Origin: Paraktedonobacter sp034437695
GTDB taxonomy: Bacteria > Chloroflexota > Ktedonobacteria > Ktedonobacterales > Ktedonobacteraceae
NCBI GenBank assembly: GCA_034437695.1
Contig: DAOTTJ010000047.1
Coordinates: forward strand, 1-64,000
Length of the DNA stretch: 64,000 nucleotides
Reading direction: 5' to 3'
The notes below the pieces were generated by a model, which made no database searches, had not been told where the DNA came from, and saw nothing but the letters and a program-made list of their open reading frames with translations. Below, one piece after another: positions 9,610 to 18,743 of the stretch; position 1 is the stretch's first letter; every line of letters starts with the position of its first letter. The position numbers and the translations under genes are program-made.

Positions 9610-12240
9610 TCATGTTCCCTGTTCTTCGTGCGCGATGGCCTGAACTACGTACTCGTATTGAGTGCGGCTCGCAACGGTTTTAGGATGGGAGTCTCCCAGG
9701 GACTGCGTGCGGATCTTGAGCGCACGTCTAAAGAGCGGTGCGGCCTGGAGCAAGAGACCCTGTTGCTGAGTGCATAGCGCCAGATCGTGCAGAATTTGAG
9801 CTGTCTCGGGGTGCTCGCATCCTAACCCCTGCTCAAGGATGTGCAGTGCTCGTGCGTAAAGCTGCTCGGCCTCCTTGTATTGATCTCGCTCAACAAAAAT
9901 ATCCGCCAGCCCATTCAGCGCATAAGCAAGGTGGGGGTGATCGGGTCCCACCGCCTGTTCCCAGATCAAGAGCGCTCGCTCATAGAGGGGTTGAGCCTGT
10001 TCGTATGCTCCCTGGAGGCTGTAGAGTTCGGCCAGGTTACTGAGTGCGCCCGCAACCTCAAAATGCTCAGATCCCCAGGCCTGTTCCCAGATACGCAAGG
10101 CTCGTTCGTAGAGCAAGCGAGCCTGGTCGTACTTCCCCTGTTCCCTATAGAGATCAGCCAGATTATTGGCCACATGGCCTACCTCAGGGTGGTCGGGTCC
10201 CATCGCCCGTTCCCAGATCGAGAGCGTTCGTTCATACAGGGATTGGGCCTGGTCATATTTTCCCTGGGCAGTGAAAAGGATCGCCAGCCCATTCAGCGCA
10301 TAAGCCACAGTTGGATGGTCGGACCCCAGTACACGCTCCCAAATCAAGAGCGCTCGCTCATACAGGGATTGAGCCTGGTCATACTTCCCCAGATGACGGT
10401 GAAGGATCGCCAGGTTGCAAAGGACACGAGCTACCTCTGGGTGCTCTGCTCCCAACTCTCGCTCACGAAGATGTAAGGCTCGTTCGTAGAGCAAGCGAGC
10501 CTGGTCGTATCTTCCCTGTTCATACGAGATGGCGGCAAGTTTGTTGAGTGTGTTTGCCACTTCAAGTGGTTCAGACTCCACGCTCTGCTCCCAAATGTGC
10601 AGCGCACGTGTACAGAGGGGTTGAGCCTGTTCGTACTTCCCCTGGAGGCGGTAGAGTTCAGCTACATTATTGAGCACTCTCGCTACCTGAAAGTGCTCAG
10701 AACCTAATCGATGCTCACGAATACGTAAAGCCCGCATGAACAATGGTAGGGCTTGTTCGTATTGAGCACGTTCGTGGAGATAGAGAGCAGCCTTTGCTAA
10801 GATGTCCGCCAACTCAAGATCTGGGAGAGGATCGTGCATGTCCATTGTACAGGTTAAAACGTGCGGCAAGAGTCGGTCGCACAGAGGCCACGTTTCGAAG
10901 GTAACCATAGGAAAGAGAGTAAAGAGCAGGTGGATGGTTTGCTGCTGATACTGCTGGCGGTCAGCTTCACTCATCGCCTGCCGCAGGACGGTCTGCACAA
11001 GCCGATGGAGAGAGAGCGTATGCGTGTCTGGATGTCGCCGCACAAGCGATAGACTCCGTAGAACCCCAATGGCATCGTTGAAAATCAGAGGGTCTCTCAA
11101 GAGCGACAGAGCCGTATTATCTCTTTGCACAAAAAGTTCTTCGGGAAGAGCGTCCGGCGCAAGAAAAGCACAGAGCTTGAGCAGATCGACCGCGGCTTGA
11201 TTTCGCTGGTGAACCCACTCAAAAGCCAGAGTAAAGGTCATAGTCACCGATGTAGGATGCTCGGTTGGAATGCTCCCACGTCGTGCTAACATCGCGCTTT
11301 GCCTTTGCTGCCAGAGATGCAGATACACCTCCAGTGTACAACTGGTCTCCAGAATATACGCTCCAGCCTGGTCAAGCGCCAACGGCAACCCACCCAGCTG
11401 CCGGGCCAAGATGCGGGCCAGAGCAACCTCCGCAGCCAACGCATCGTCAAGGGATGCGTGTAGCTCAATCCGCTTGCTCCGTTTGAGCAGAAAGAGTGTA
11501 CCATCGTCCTCAGCAAGCACATCGACTTCAATGACCTGAGCGACAGGTTCGGTTACCTGCCGCCGGGTCGTGAGCAAAACAGCCCCATGCTTATCGATAG
11601 GAACAAATTGCTTGACCACAGAGAGATCTTCGAGATTGTCAAACACAAGGAGCCAACCTTCATGAACACTAAGCCAGCGCTTGACTGCGTCTACAATCTT
11701 CTGTTCATAGGTCTCGTTTCTCTCTGGCAACCGCAACAGCCTGGCTACCTCGATAAATGAAGAAATGATGGTCTCGGAAGTATCAGCATTAATCCAGAAG
11801 ATATCGTGATACGTTTCCTGGTAACGATAGGCATATTCGAGCGCGAGCTGCGTTTTGCCTATCCCTCCTAAACCAACAATCGCTTGTGTGATAGCCAGAT
11901 ACCCATGTGAACCAAGGTGCAGATGGAGATGTTGTAACAACCGTTCTCTGCCCGTAAAGTAAGGATTGCGGTCAAAGGGAAGATTGGAGGACGTAAGGAA
12001 AGAAACCGTGCCAAAGCGCGTTTCGATCAGGAGACGCTTCTCTTCTTCATCCAAATCGAGCACCGTTGCGAGATGAAGGAGCGTACTAAACGTCTCGGGT
12101 CGCTCCATATTGCGTTCCCATAAACTTATCGAGTTTCGATGGACCTCTATTTTATTGGCAAGGACTTGCTGACTTAATTTTTTTCGTTGGCGAAAAAGTT
12201 TCAGGAGATCTCCAAACGAAGACGTTTGCTGAGGCTTCAT
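9610..12240 (-). CDS. XRE-NB-ARC-TPR signal-transduction ATPase
   Basis: The domain order is an N-terminal XRE-type helix-turn-helix (first 75 residues; LSQQVLANKIEVHRNSISLW), an NB-ARC/NACHT-like ATPase with Walker A GLGGIGKT, Walker B WLLVFDNLED and the GLPLALDQAGAYI motif, a winged region, then about nine 42-residue tetratricopeptide repeats (Y-x-x-A-x-x-L-Y-x-x-A-L-x-I-x-E) to the C-terminus. This is the STAND architecture: ligand binding to the repeats is thought to release an ATP-dependent switch. I chose the ATG at 12240, preceded by AAGGATGG; an upstream in-frame ATG at 12321 would add 27 residues of no recognisable domain. The target is unknown. It is transcribed divergently from an MDR oxidoreductase across a 14-bp palindrome, so local regulation is possible. 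Confidence 0.85.
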   Translation of the reverse strand: MKPQQTSSFGDLLKLFRQRKKLSQQVLANKIEVHRNSISLWERNMERPETFSTLLHLATVLDLDEEEKRLLIETRFGTVSFLTSSNLPFDRNPYFTGRERLLQHLHLHLGSHGYLAITQAIVGLGGIGKTQLALEYAYRYQETYHDIFWINADTSETIISSFIEVARLLRLPERNETYEQKIVDAVKRWLSVHEGWLLVFDNLEDLSVVKQFVPIDKHGAVLLTTRRQVTEPVAQVIEVDVLAEDDGTLFLLKRSKRIELHASLDDALAAEVALARILARQLGGLPLALDQAGAYILETSCTLEVYLHLWQQRQSAMLARRGSIPTEHPTSVTMTFTLAFEWVHQRNQAAVDLLKLCAFLAPDALPEELFVQRDNTALSLLRDPLIFNDAIGVLRSLSLVRRHPDTHTLSLHRLVQTVLRQAMSEADRQQYQQQTIHLLFTLFPMVTFETWPLCDRLLPHVLTCTMDMHDPLPDLELADILAKAALYLHERAQYEQALPLFMRALRIREHRLGSEHFQVARVLNNVAELYRLQGKYEQAQPLCTRALHIWEQSVESEPLEVANTLNKLAAISYEQGRYDQARLLYERALHLRERELGAEHPEVARVLCNLAILHRHLGKYDQAQSLYERALLIWERVLGSDHPTVAYALNGLAILFTAQGKYDQAQSLYERTLSIWERAMGPDHPEVGHVANNLADLYREQGKYDQARLLYERALRIWEQAWGSEHFEVAGALSNLAELYSLQGAYEQAQPLYERALLIWEQAVGPDHPHLAYALNGLADIFVERDQYKEAEQLYARALHILEQGLGCEHPETAQILHDLALCTQQQGLLLQAAPLFRRALKIRTQSLGDSHPKTVASRTQYEYVVQAIAHEEQGT

Positions 12241-12339
12241 GTTTTGCCATCCTTGTACATTGTTTGCTATCCCTGGAAAAGAAATGCGTTGTGTCTTGCT
12301 TCGCACAACGCTATTGTGCATCTCATACTTTACAGTACA

Positions 12340-12353
12340 GTCAAGCGCTTGAC
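12340..12353. promoter_or_regulatory. 14-bp perfect palindrome in a divergent promoter region
   Basis: GTCAAGCGCTTGAC is a perfect palindrome between the start of the XRE-NB-ARC gene and the MDR gene. A second inverted pair, GCACAA/TTGTGC (12303-12319), is beside it. The position suits an operator, perhaps for the neighbouring XRE protein. Confidence 0.45.
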
Positions 12354-12479
12354 AAGTGCTTCCTGCACCTGATGGTTCCTTAGGAGATATTTCTTATGGA
12401 CCAGAATTTTCCAATGCTGTGCAATCAGATGTCACTGTATTTTAGACAAGGTTGCTTACAGCAATCAGAAAGAAGAAGT

Positions 12480-13403
12480 ATGATAATGCCCAAAGCAGTC
12501 AAATTCGAACACTATGGTGGCATCGAAGTATTACAGGTTGTAGATGTCGCGCAACCGGTGCCAGGTCCAGAGCAAGTGCTCGTCAATGTCAGAGCGGCTG
12601 GTATTAACCCCGGTGAGGCATCTATCCGTAAGGGCCTGTTTGCCGAGCGTTGGCCAGCAACATTCCCCAGTGGACAGGGCAGCAACCTGACAGGGATAGG
12701 GGTCGCTGTTGGCTCTAGAGTAGAAGGTTTCGCTGTGGGCGACGAGGTGCTCGGTTTCACAAACAACAGGGCCAGCCAGGCAGAGTTTGTTGTTGTCGAG
12801 GCGAGTAACGTAACCCATCGTCTGCGCAATGTCTCCTGGGAAGCGGCTGGTGCATTGTTTGTTGCAGGGACAACCGCTTACGCGGCAATTCGCGCGGTCT
12901 CGTTGCAACGGAGAGACACCCTCGCTGTCTCAGGAGCAGCACGCGGAGTCGGCTCAATCGTCCTTCAACTGGCAGTCAGAGCCGGGACAAAGGTGATTGC
13001 TCTGGCCGGCCCGACTCATCACCAGTGGCTGAGCGACTACGGAGTCATCCCGCTTGACTACGGTGAGGGCGTCGAGGAGCGTATTCGGGCAGTCACTGAC
13101 GGTCGACTCGATGGTATCCATACCTTTGGAGCCGATTACGTCGAACTTGCGCTCAAACTCGGCGTTCAGCCCGAACGTATCAATACGATTATCAACATTG
13201 ACGCTGTGACAAAGTATGGCGGCAAAGCCGAGGGCAACACTCAGGCGGCGAACGCGACAGTCCTGGCTGATCTCACCCGGTTTATCGATCAGGGAGCATT
13301 GGAAATCCCGATTGCCCGCGTTTATCCACTGGCCGCTGGTCAAGAGGCATATCGCGAGCTGGAACAGCGCCATACACCTGGGAAGATTGTGCTCGTACCC
13401 TGA
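12480..13403 (+). CDS. Zinc-free MDR oxidoreductase (quinone oxidoreductase-like)
   Basis: This is an NADPH-binding medium-chain dehydrogenase/reductase of the quinone oxidoreductase type. It shows the GroES-like N-terminal half (KAVKFEHYGGIEVLQV; INPGEASIRKG) and the nucleotide-binding half with AARGVGSIVLQLAVRAG, ending in the typical H-T-P-G-K-I-V-L-V. Zinc-binding Cys/His clusters are absent. The length of about 307 residues is normal. An earlier in-frame ATG at 12396 has a good AGGAGA site and would add 28 unconserved residues; the family start is at 12480 or 12486. It is divergent from the NB-ARC regulator and followed by an Rrf2 regulator. Confidence 0.85.
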   Translation: MIMPKAVKFEHYGGIEVLQVVDVAQPVPGPEQVLVNVRAAGINPGEASIRKGLFAERWPATFPSGQGSNLTGIGVAVGSRVEGFAVGDEVLGFTNNRASQAEFVVVEASNVTHRLRNVSWEAAGALFVAGTTAYAAIRAVSLQRRDTLAVSGAARGVGSIVLQLAVRAGTKVIALAGPTHHQWLSDYGVIPLDYGEGVEERIRAVTDGRLDGIHTFGADYVELALKLGVQPERINTIINIDAVTKYGGKAEGNTQAANATVLADLTRFIDQGALEIPIARVYPLAAGQEAYRELEQRHTPGKIVLVP

Positions 13404-13430
13404 ATTCTCGTTTTGCGCCTTTTTTCAGCA

Positions 13431-13466
13431 GGATCGGGTTCAAGCGCTCTCGCTCGAACCCGATCC
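13431..13466. terminator. Stem-loop after the MDR gene
   Basis: A 16-bp stem with one mismatch (GGATCGGGTTCAAGCG paired with CGCTCGAACCCGATCC) has a 4-nt loop. It starts 28 bases after the stop codon. There is no T-run directly after it, so it may be a weak terminator or mRNA-stabilising hairpin. A second perfect 8-bp stem (GGCGCAAG/CTTGCGCC) lies at 13484-13506. Confidence 0.55.
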
Positions 13467-13519
13467 AAAAAACCGGGGGCGGGGGCGCAAGCCTCTGTCT
13501 TGCGCCAAATGAAATGAGC

Positions 13520-13549
13520 TTGACAGGCGTTCCTGCTCTCGCGTATACT
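13520..13549 (+). promoter_or_regulatory. Sigma-70-type promoter of the Rrf2 gene
   Basis: TTGACA (13520-13525) and TATACT (13544-13549) are separated by 18 bases, a near-consensus housekeeping promoter about 70 bases upstream of the Rrf2 start. Confidence 0.6.
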
Positions 13550-13617
13550 TTTGAGAAATGGCTGTAATAATGTTTATTGCAACCATTGTGCAAAAAGAGA
13601 CGATTAAGGAAAGAGCG

Positions 13618-14073
13618 ATGAGTGCCAATAGCCGTTTAACCTTAGCCATCCACACGCTCACCTGGCTGGCAAGCTACCGGGACACCTACGAGTTCGCCAC
13701 TTCTGAGCGTATTGCCAGAAGCGTAAAGACAAACCCGGTGATCCTGCGTGGGCTACTTGGCATGATGGAGAAGCGGCACCTGGTCAATGTCCAGCACGGC
13801 AGCAACGCTGGGTGGCGCATCGCACGCAATCCACAGGAAATCACCCTCCTTGATGTCTATCGCGCAGTGAAGCCAGATAAGCTTTTCTCGCTGCATCGCA
13901 CCCAGCCAAACCAGTTGTGCCTCATCGGCCGCGGCATTCGCTCACCCCTTGAGCAGGTCTATAGCCACGCTCAGAGCGCGTTAGACATCGAACTGGCCCG
14001 CACAACTATCGCCGATATTCTACGCGATACGCTTGTATCTGCCTCTGCTCTGCCGCAAACCCAGACACCCTGA
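13618..14073 (+). CDS. Rrf2-family transcriptional regulator
   Basis: This 151-residue protein has the Rrf2 winged helix (LTLAIHTLTWLA, SERIARSVKTNPVILRGLLG, GSNAGWRIARNPQEITLLDVY). Rrf2 proteins sense iron-sulphur status, redox signals or small ligands. The cluster-binding three-Cys motif of IscR/NsrR is missing; only one Cys is seen (NQLCLIG), so it fits the YwnA-like subgroup that controls oxidoreductases. ATG 13618 follows AAGGAAAG. The MDR gene upstream, in the same direction, is a plausible target, though a hairpin and a separate promoter lie between. Confidence 0.85.
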   Translation: MSANSRLTLAIHTLTWLASYRDTYEFATSERIARSVKTNPVILRGLLGMMEKRHLVNVQHGSNAGWRIARNPQEITLLDVYRAVKPDKLFSLHRTQPNQLCLIGRGIRSPLEQVYSHAQSALDIELARTTIADILRDTLVSASALPQTQTP

Positions 14074-14153
14074 TCACCGCTTCTTTCATCTCTTTTGCCT
14101 CTCTTGCCTCTTTCCATAGGAATAGAGGGAAGCCCAGGATACCTGTAAAACTC

Positions 14154-15686
14154 GTATCTATTCAGTAGGGGATGCGTCCAATGTCGATGACCGGAAAGCG
14201 CCTGTTCGAGTGCTGAGAGCAAGGGGATTTCCTGCTTGCGCAGCGCGGAGAGGTAGCTGCGAATGCGACAGAACATGCAATGCCTTGCTCCGTGCGAAAG
14301 CAGCCCGAGATTTTTTGCTGCACCTTGATCAGACGCAGATCACGCTCCGCCAGGTTGTTGTCAAAGGGCACAGCAAAGGCATACAGAAACCGCAGCACGG
14401 CCTGCTTTTGCTGGGAGAAACGGTCTAGTAGGTTGCGAGCTGGGCTTTGCCTGGCTCGTCCAGGCTCGCGCTTGTTGTGCGCTGACTTTGTGGGAACTGG
14501 AGGAGGCGGATTGGCCTGATAACCTTCTCTCAGGATCTTCTCGTAGCGATGCAGTAATGCAGCGAGTACCGGTAGATCCAGTTCCCGCTGTCCCAAGGCT
14601 CTGGCCTGCTCAACCTCCGCTTTCATCTCCAAAAGCAGGGCTTTCATCGATCTTCCCCAGGGTTGTTTGAGTTCTTCCTCGATAAACGTCAGGTCGCGCA
14701 AGTGATGGACATTGCACAATGCCTGAGTGAAGGTGTAGCCCTGATAGCTCTTCAATCCGTCGTGGACCGACGTGCCGGGAAAGCAGGGCGCAATGCCAAT
14801 GGCATCCATCCCTTTTTGACCTCGGCTCCGATGAATCCCATAATGTGTGAGTCGATCGGTGGCACACACATGAACCCACCAGCCCTCTTTCCCGACTCGC
14901 ATCCCCGTTTCATCCTGATGCAGTACTGCTGCTTTCACTAGAGCTTCTTTGAGGTCGTTTTCAACCTCCGCCAGATTCTGCTGACAGGTGGTGACAACGG
15001 TGGAGATACTGCCCGCTGAGAGTTGCACGCCAAGCAAATCCGGCGCGAGCATAGGGAACGGCTTGGCCTTCTCCCAGAGAAACAGCCAGCGCCTGGATGC
15101 CCGCTCCCTATTGAGCAGGCACTTTGACTGATGCCGGGAAGGTGGCTCGTGTCAGATGAAAACAGGTTGGACAGGATTTTTCTTCGACGCGATGTTCCGT
15201 GACCCAGAGCCGTTTGGTTGGCAAATCGATTGTTTGGCGTCGTTCTGGGAGCGTCGCTGGCTGGTTGCAGAGATCTCGCTGGCAATGCTCACAACAGGTA
15301 ACAGGATGAAGCTGTACCTCGTCGGGCATCTCCACCTGTCTGAGGTGATGTCCTCGATGGCCTTTTTGCCCACCAGACTTCTTCCCACTCTTCTGTTTCA
15401 AGCTTTTCGGCACACCCACAAAGCGATCAGAGGAAGGCGGCAAACTGCTATTATGGCTATTCTTCGCCTGCTGCCCCTCCAGCATTTTTACGCGTCCTTG
15501 CAGCCCTTCGAGGCTCTGGGCGTGTTCTTGCAACCGTTCGATGGCTTGAATGGCTTCTTTCAAACCCTCGCGCAGTGCCTGCTTTTCTTGCTGGAGTTGT
15601 TGCATTTCCTGGTGTTTTTCATACGTGATGTCGCGCTAGGCTGTCTTCTCCGCTCGCAGTTGCTCCAGTTCTTCCTCTGTTGTCAT
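14154..15686 (-). pseudogene. Broken IS66 transposase
   Basis: Reading starts at ATG 15686 (MTTEEELEQLRAEKTA) and hits a TAG after 16 codons. The frame then runs through the leucine-zipper-like region, NSHNSSLPPSSD and the zinc motif CCEHCQRDL to about 15108. A frameshift near 15100 leads into the DDE core (VLHQDETGMRVGKEGWWVHV, SVHDGLKSYQGY, FDNNLAERDLRLIKVQQKIS). A second frameshift near 14275 precedes the conserved end RIRSYLSALRKQEIPLLSAL. One stop and two frameshifts make it inactive. The corrected C-terminal frame has no stop within the element. Confidence 0.8.
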
Positions 15687-15747
15687 ATCCTTACTGTAGC
15701 AAATGTACTGCTCATCCTGCAACTGCATAGCCCCTCTGAATAGATAC
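14154..15747 (-). mobile_element. IS66-family element with exact target duplication
   Basis: The ends GTATCTATTCAG (14154-14165) and CTGAATAGATAC (15736-15747) are perfect inverted repeats. They are flanked by an exact 8-bp direct duplication TAAAACTC (14146-14153 and 15748-15755), the hallmark of IS66 insertion. The element is 1594 bp, close to the single-ORF IS66 size. The transposase inside is damaged although the ends and duplication are intact. Confidence 0.85.
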
Positions 15748-15800
15748 TAAAACTCGACCATAAAGCAATTTGTTCTATTTTTGTCCGTCATTCGGCCTCT

Positions 15801-15817
15801 GTATCTATTCAGATGGG
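15801..15817. repeat. Solo IS66-end-like sequence
   Basis: GTATCTATTCAGATGGG repeats the first 12 bases of the neighbouring IS66 end, 54 bases beyond the right terminus. It looks like the stub of a second, now deleted copy. The rest of 15748-16099 holds no convincing gene. Confidence 0.5.
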
Positions 15818-16099
15818 TAGGGAAATCGTGTGTCCGGTCAGGTCGCAAGAGTTTTGGATTGCGCCAGAACACAGGCTGTCGCCGTTCATGTGTTGGTGGA
15901 TAAGCTCTTATGAAAAGAGCATTGCCTGCGTCAACATAGGGAATTTACCAGGTGCCTTTGCAACGTCGGTCTGCCATCATGCCTTGGCCAATCTATCCGT
16001 GAGACATCGAATGAACCGTGGCGATTGAAGAGATCACAACCCGCAACTGCCACAATGATGAAAACCGTGGCAGTCGAAGGTACTCCTGGTCGCGCGTGT

Positions 16100-17038
16100 T
16101 CAGGTGGTGAGGATGATCTTGGCAAGACCGCCCCTTTCGGCGATTGCCTGTGCTTCGGCAGCATCAGCGAACGGCATGATACGGTCGATAGGGATCGTCA
16201 ACTTGCCAGCGCGTACCGCTTCAGCGTAGCGCAAGATTGTTTCAGTGAAGTGTACGGTTCTTTCGGAGATCGATCCCGCGAAAACGATAGTGATGCGGAT
16301 GGTAGGATAAAGCGCGACGTCTTGCCGGTCTCGGTTGGGGAAGCAGCCGAATGTGCCACCTGACTTCACCCTGGCAAGGAACGTGTTGGCGAGCTTCCCA
16401 CCGACGGTATCGGCAACGCAGTCGACTGGATCGAGTGTGTCAATCGCTGTATCATCATCGATGGCGACGGCCTCGCTCACTCCGGGAAGCTGACCGGGCC
16501 TCGTCAAGTCGCTTGCCGCGAACGCCCGCAATGATCCGCGCACCAATCTGTGATGCCGCGAAGACCGCTGAACGACCGACGGAACCTAAAGCCCCGGTGA
16601 TGAGGACGGTCTGACCAGGTTGGACGGTGGCTCCGAGCTGGATCAGATTATCGCCCATGAGCGTAACGAGTGGAAGCGCGGCAGCGGTAGTCATCTCCAA
16701 GCCAGCGGGAATGTTGACAAGGTTGCTGGCTTTGACGGTGCAACGTTCTGCGTAGGTATGCGGAGCCATCGCCATGACGCGGTCGCCAACCTCGAAAGCG
16801 GTGACACCCTCGCCTACCTCAAGAACGGTACCCGCGAGGTCGCAGCCGGGGATGGAGGGGAACGCTATCAGAATATGATGCCCTTGACGGCTCCAGAGCC
16901 TACCTTCCAATCAGCAGGGTTGATGCTGGTGGCCGAAACGCGCACGAGCACCTCGCCTGCGGCGGGTTTGGGGTCTTCAACGTCTTCGTAGGTGAGTAGT
17001 GACGCAGGGCCATACTCGTGGAGAACAATGGCTTTCAT
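16100..17038 (-). pseudogene. Broken MDR (zinc-type alcohol dehydrogenase-like) gene
   Basis: The start is clear (ATG 17038; KAIVLHEYGPASLLTYEDVE). The GroES-like domain continues to DWKVGSGAVKG, where a frameshift near 16885 is needed to reach FPSIPGCDLAGTVLEVGEGV. The nucleotide-binding stretch ITGALGSVGRSAVFAASQIG then reaches a second frameshift near 16500, after which the C-terminal half (DCVADTVGGKLANTFL to GGLAKIILTT) completes the fold. It would have encoded an NADPH-dependent quinone oxidoreductase-like enzyme. A TetR gene and another MDR stub lie just upstream in the same direction. Confidence 0.75.
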
Positions 17039-17065
17039 GCTTTCCCTCGATTTCTTGAAATAGGT

Positions 17066-17288
17066 TCATATGGATGGGCCAATAGCGTCGACAATACCGG
17101 CGAAATCATGGCCCAGGCCGCGCGGAAACCACCCTCAGATGACCCGCACAATTGCCCCAATCCGCCAGGTTGGTTGCCACAGCCCTGACTCGCACACGAA
17201 CCTGACCGCGCCCAGGTTTGGGAATCTCAACCTCCTCCAAACCCATTTCCTCTGGGCCGCCGTACTGGTGATAGAGAATGCTCTGCAT
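17066..17288 (-). pseudogene. N-terminal stub of a second MDR gene
   Basis: The N-terminus MQSILYHQYGGPEEMGLEEV and the VRVRAVATNLADWGNCAGHL stretch match the GroES-like domain of MDR enzymes. A frameshift near 17110 then hides the glycine-rich RGLGHDFAGIVDAIG motif, and the gene ends within 75 codons. The downstream MDR gene starts 28 bases later. The stub sits where the TetR target gene would be, just after a 13-bp-arm operator-like palindrome. Confidence 0.65.
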
Positions 17289-17307
17289 GAGCATGTCTTT
17301 TGCTCAT

Positions 17308-17341
17308 AGCTGAAACGCCACCTGTCATGAGCGTTTCAGCT
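17308..17341. terminator. 11-bp-stem hairpin between the MDR stub and the TetR gene
   Basis: AGCTGAAACGC (17308-17318) and GCGTTTCAGCT (17331-17341) are perfect inverted repeats around a 12-nt loop, upstream of the MDR stub. It could be a leader hairpin or a second operator. Confidence 0.45.
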
Positions 17342-17996
17342 ATCCAGAACTGATGGATAACGCGCTCTTCGGACTTCCCTGTCTTTCTCTTCTGCATTTG
17401 GAATGAGCGTTCATTCCAAATGCTGAGCAAAAAAATGAGCGTGTAATGGCATCCCAGCAGGCAGCCATCGCCTGCTCAATGGTGGCCTGATCCAGGTGAA
17501 TGTGCTGCGTCATGTGCGCTTCGACCAGCGCATTCATTGCCCCGGTGATCAGCGCCATCATCACACCAGGCAGCATCGCTTTCAGCAACCACTGGTGTGT
17601 GGCATCAATCAGCACTTGCTTGAGGCCCGCGACCAGCGCCGATACCTCGCCTTTGGCCCGCTCCTGGATAAAAGGAACCAGCGCCAGTTGGTTTGCCAGG
17701 AGGAATTCGCGCGGGTGCTCAATGCCGTACCAAACCATACTGGCGAGCAGAAAGACTACACGCACCGCCACTGCATGCGTTGTGTCATAGCCCCCCAGAA
17801 CATGCTCAGTCATCGCGGCTTTTATCTCGCTGAACAGGCAAATCACGAGATCTTCCTTGCTGGGAAAATAGTCGTAGATGGTCCCCATCCCAACCTGCGC
17901 CCGCTGCACAATCTGGGACATGGCCACATCCTGCAATCCCTGCTCGCAAATAAGGTCGCCAGCATCACCTCTCATACCGCCTCGAATAACCACCAT
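17340..17996 (-). CDS. TetR-family regulator, both ends altered
   Basis: The helix-turn-helix is recognisable (DLICEQGLQDVAMSQIVQRA, then QVGMGTIYDYFPSKEDLVICL), and the helical ligand domain follows (WYGIEHPREFLLANQLALVP; MMALITGAMNALVEAHM). The first 15 residues do not look like the usual first helix, so the N-terminus may be truncated or frameshifted near 17960. At the other end the frame runs through a palindromic operator to 17340, adding about 35 non-homologous residues after DAITRSFF. It probably controlled the MDR genes that follow on the same strand. It may be functional, but decay is likely. Confidence 0.6.
   Translation of the reverse strand: MVVIRGGMRGDAGDLICEQGLQDVAMSQIVQRAQVGMGTIYDYFPSKEDLVICLFSEIKAAMTEHVLGGYDTTHAVAVRVVFLLASMVWYGIEHPREFLLANQLALVPFIQERAKGEVSALVAGLKQVLIDATHQWLLKAMLPGVMMALITGAMNALVEAHMTQHIHLDQATIEQAMAACWDAITRSFFCSAFGMNAHSKCRRERQGSPKSALSISSG
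17394..17423. promoter_or_regulatory. TetR-type operator palindrome
   Basis: GCATTTGGAATGA and TCATTCCAAATGC are perfect 13-bp inverted arms around GCGT. The core GGAATGA-n4-TCATTCC is the kind of site bound by TetR dimers. It lies between the TetR body and the MDR stub, yet inside the 3' end of the TetR reading frame, suggesting the regulator's own stop codon has been lost. Confidence 0.6.
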
Positions 17997-18521
17997 ACAA
18001 CGCAGGCAATACTCGCTAGGACACCCTCTATCGTATCTGGCACACGAGTGCTTGTACCTCCAACCCCTGTAAACCCGCCAACCATAAGATGTGGACAGAA
18101 CAGGTGGTCACACAAATCATCTCCCAGGGCCAGGACAGCAGCGCCAACAGCATCAGTCCGGGTACCACTACCTAGCTCCCACCAACTCGCAGGACGACAC
18201 CGATTGCGCTGGCTTTGGGTGGATACCCGATTATGCCGATACAACAGCTGCAGCCCATTTCTAGTACGGCGAGCTTCCTGGTTTCGGCACGCTGCTGCTT
18301 CCCAGTCCATCTGGCAATCTTACCGCCGATACATACGCGACAACCTTTGGTTGAAATTCTCCCCGCAATGGGAACAAACTGATCCACGTCACTACCTGGC
18401 TGGTATGCTGCTAGAAGCAGATGCGTATGCCGAGCGCAACACTGATCTCGCAAACAGATAATCTCTATGCCGGCGAGAACGCCCCAACCCCGGCTGGGGA
18501 ACAGTCTCCAATATACTTTCT

Positions 18522-18568
18522 CTTTTGTTTTGCGTGTTTTGCCTCCGGCAAAACACGCAAAACAAAAG
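18522..18568. repeat. Perfect 22-bp-arm hairpin
   Basis: The arm beginning CTTTTGTTTTGCG (18522-18543) is perfectly complementary to the one ending CGCAAAACAAAAG (18547-18568), with only TCC between. It is far longer than a normal terminator and is followed by G-rich non-coding sequence, as is the similar hairpin at 50050-50090. Confidence 0.65.
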
Positions 18569-18743
18569 TGCAGAGAGCACCTCTCTGCTCCCTTCATACT
18601 TATTGCTCTGTCAATCTTCGATTGACGGCAGCAGGGATGCAAGGGGTGCAACCCCTTGAATGGGGTCGGGGGCGCAGCGACAGCCTTCTTTCCCCCTCTG
18701 CGTCGCCGCAGACGACGCGTCAGAGGAAGCTTGACAAAGCATT

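Noticed and set aside
13431..13466. An attC-like or phage attachment site
   Set aside because: It is a simple symmetrical stem after a stop codon without core sites or an adjacent integrase.
17496..18461. A 321-codon plus-strand frame
   Set aside because: It is mostly the shadow of the TetR gene; only its last part (about 18300-18460) looks protein-like and was described as a remnant.
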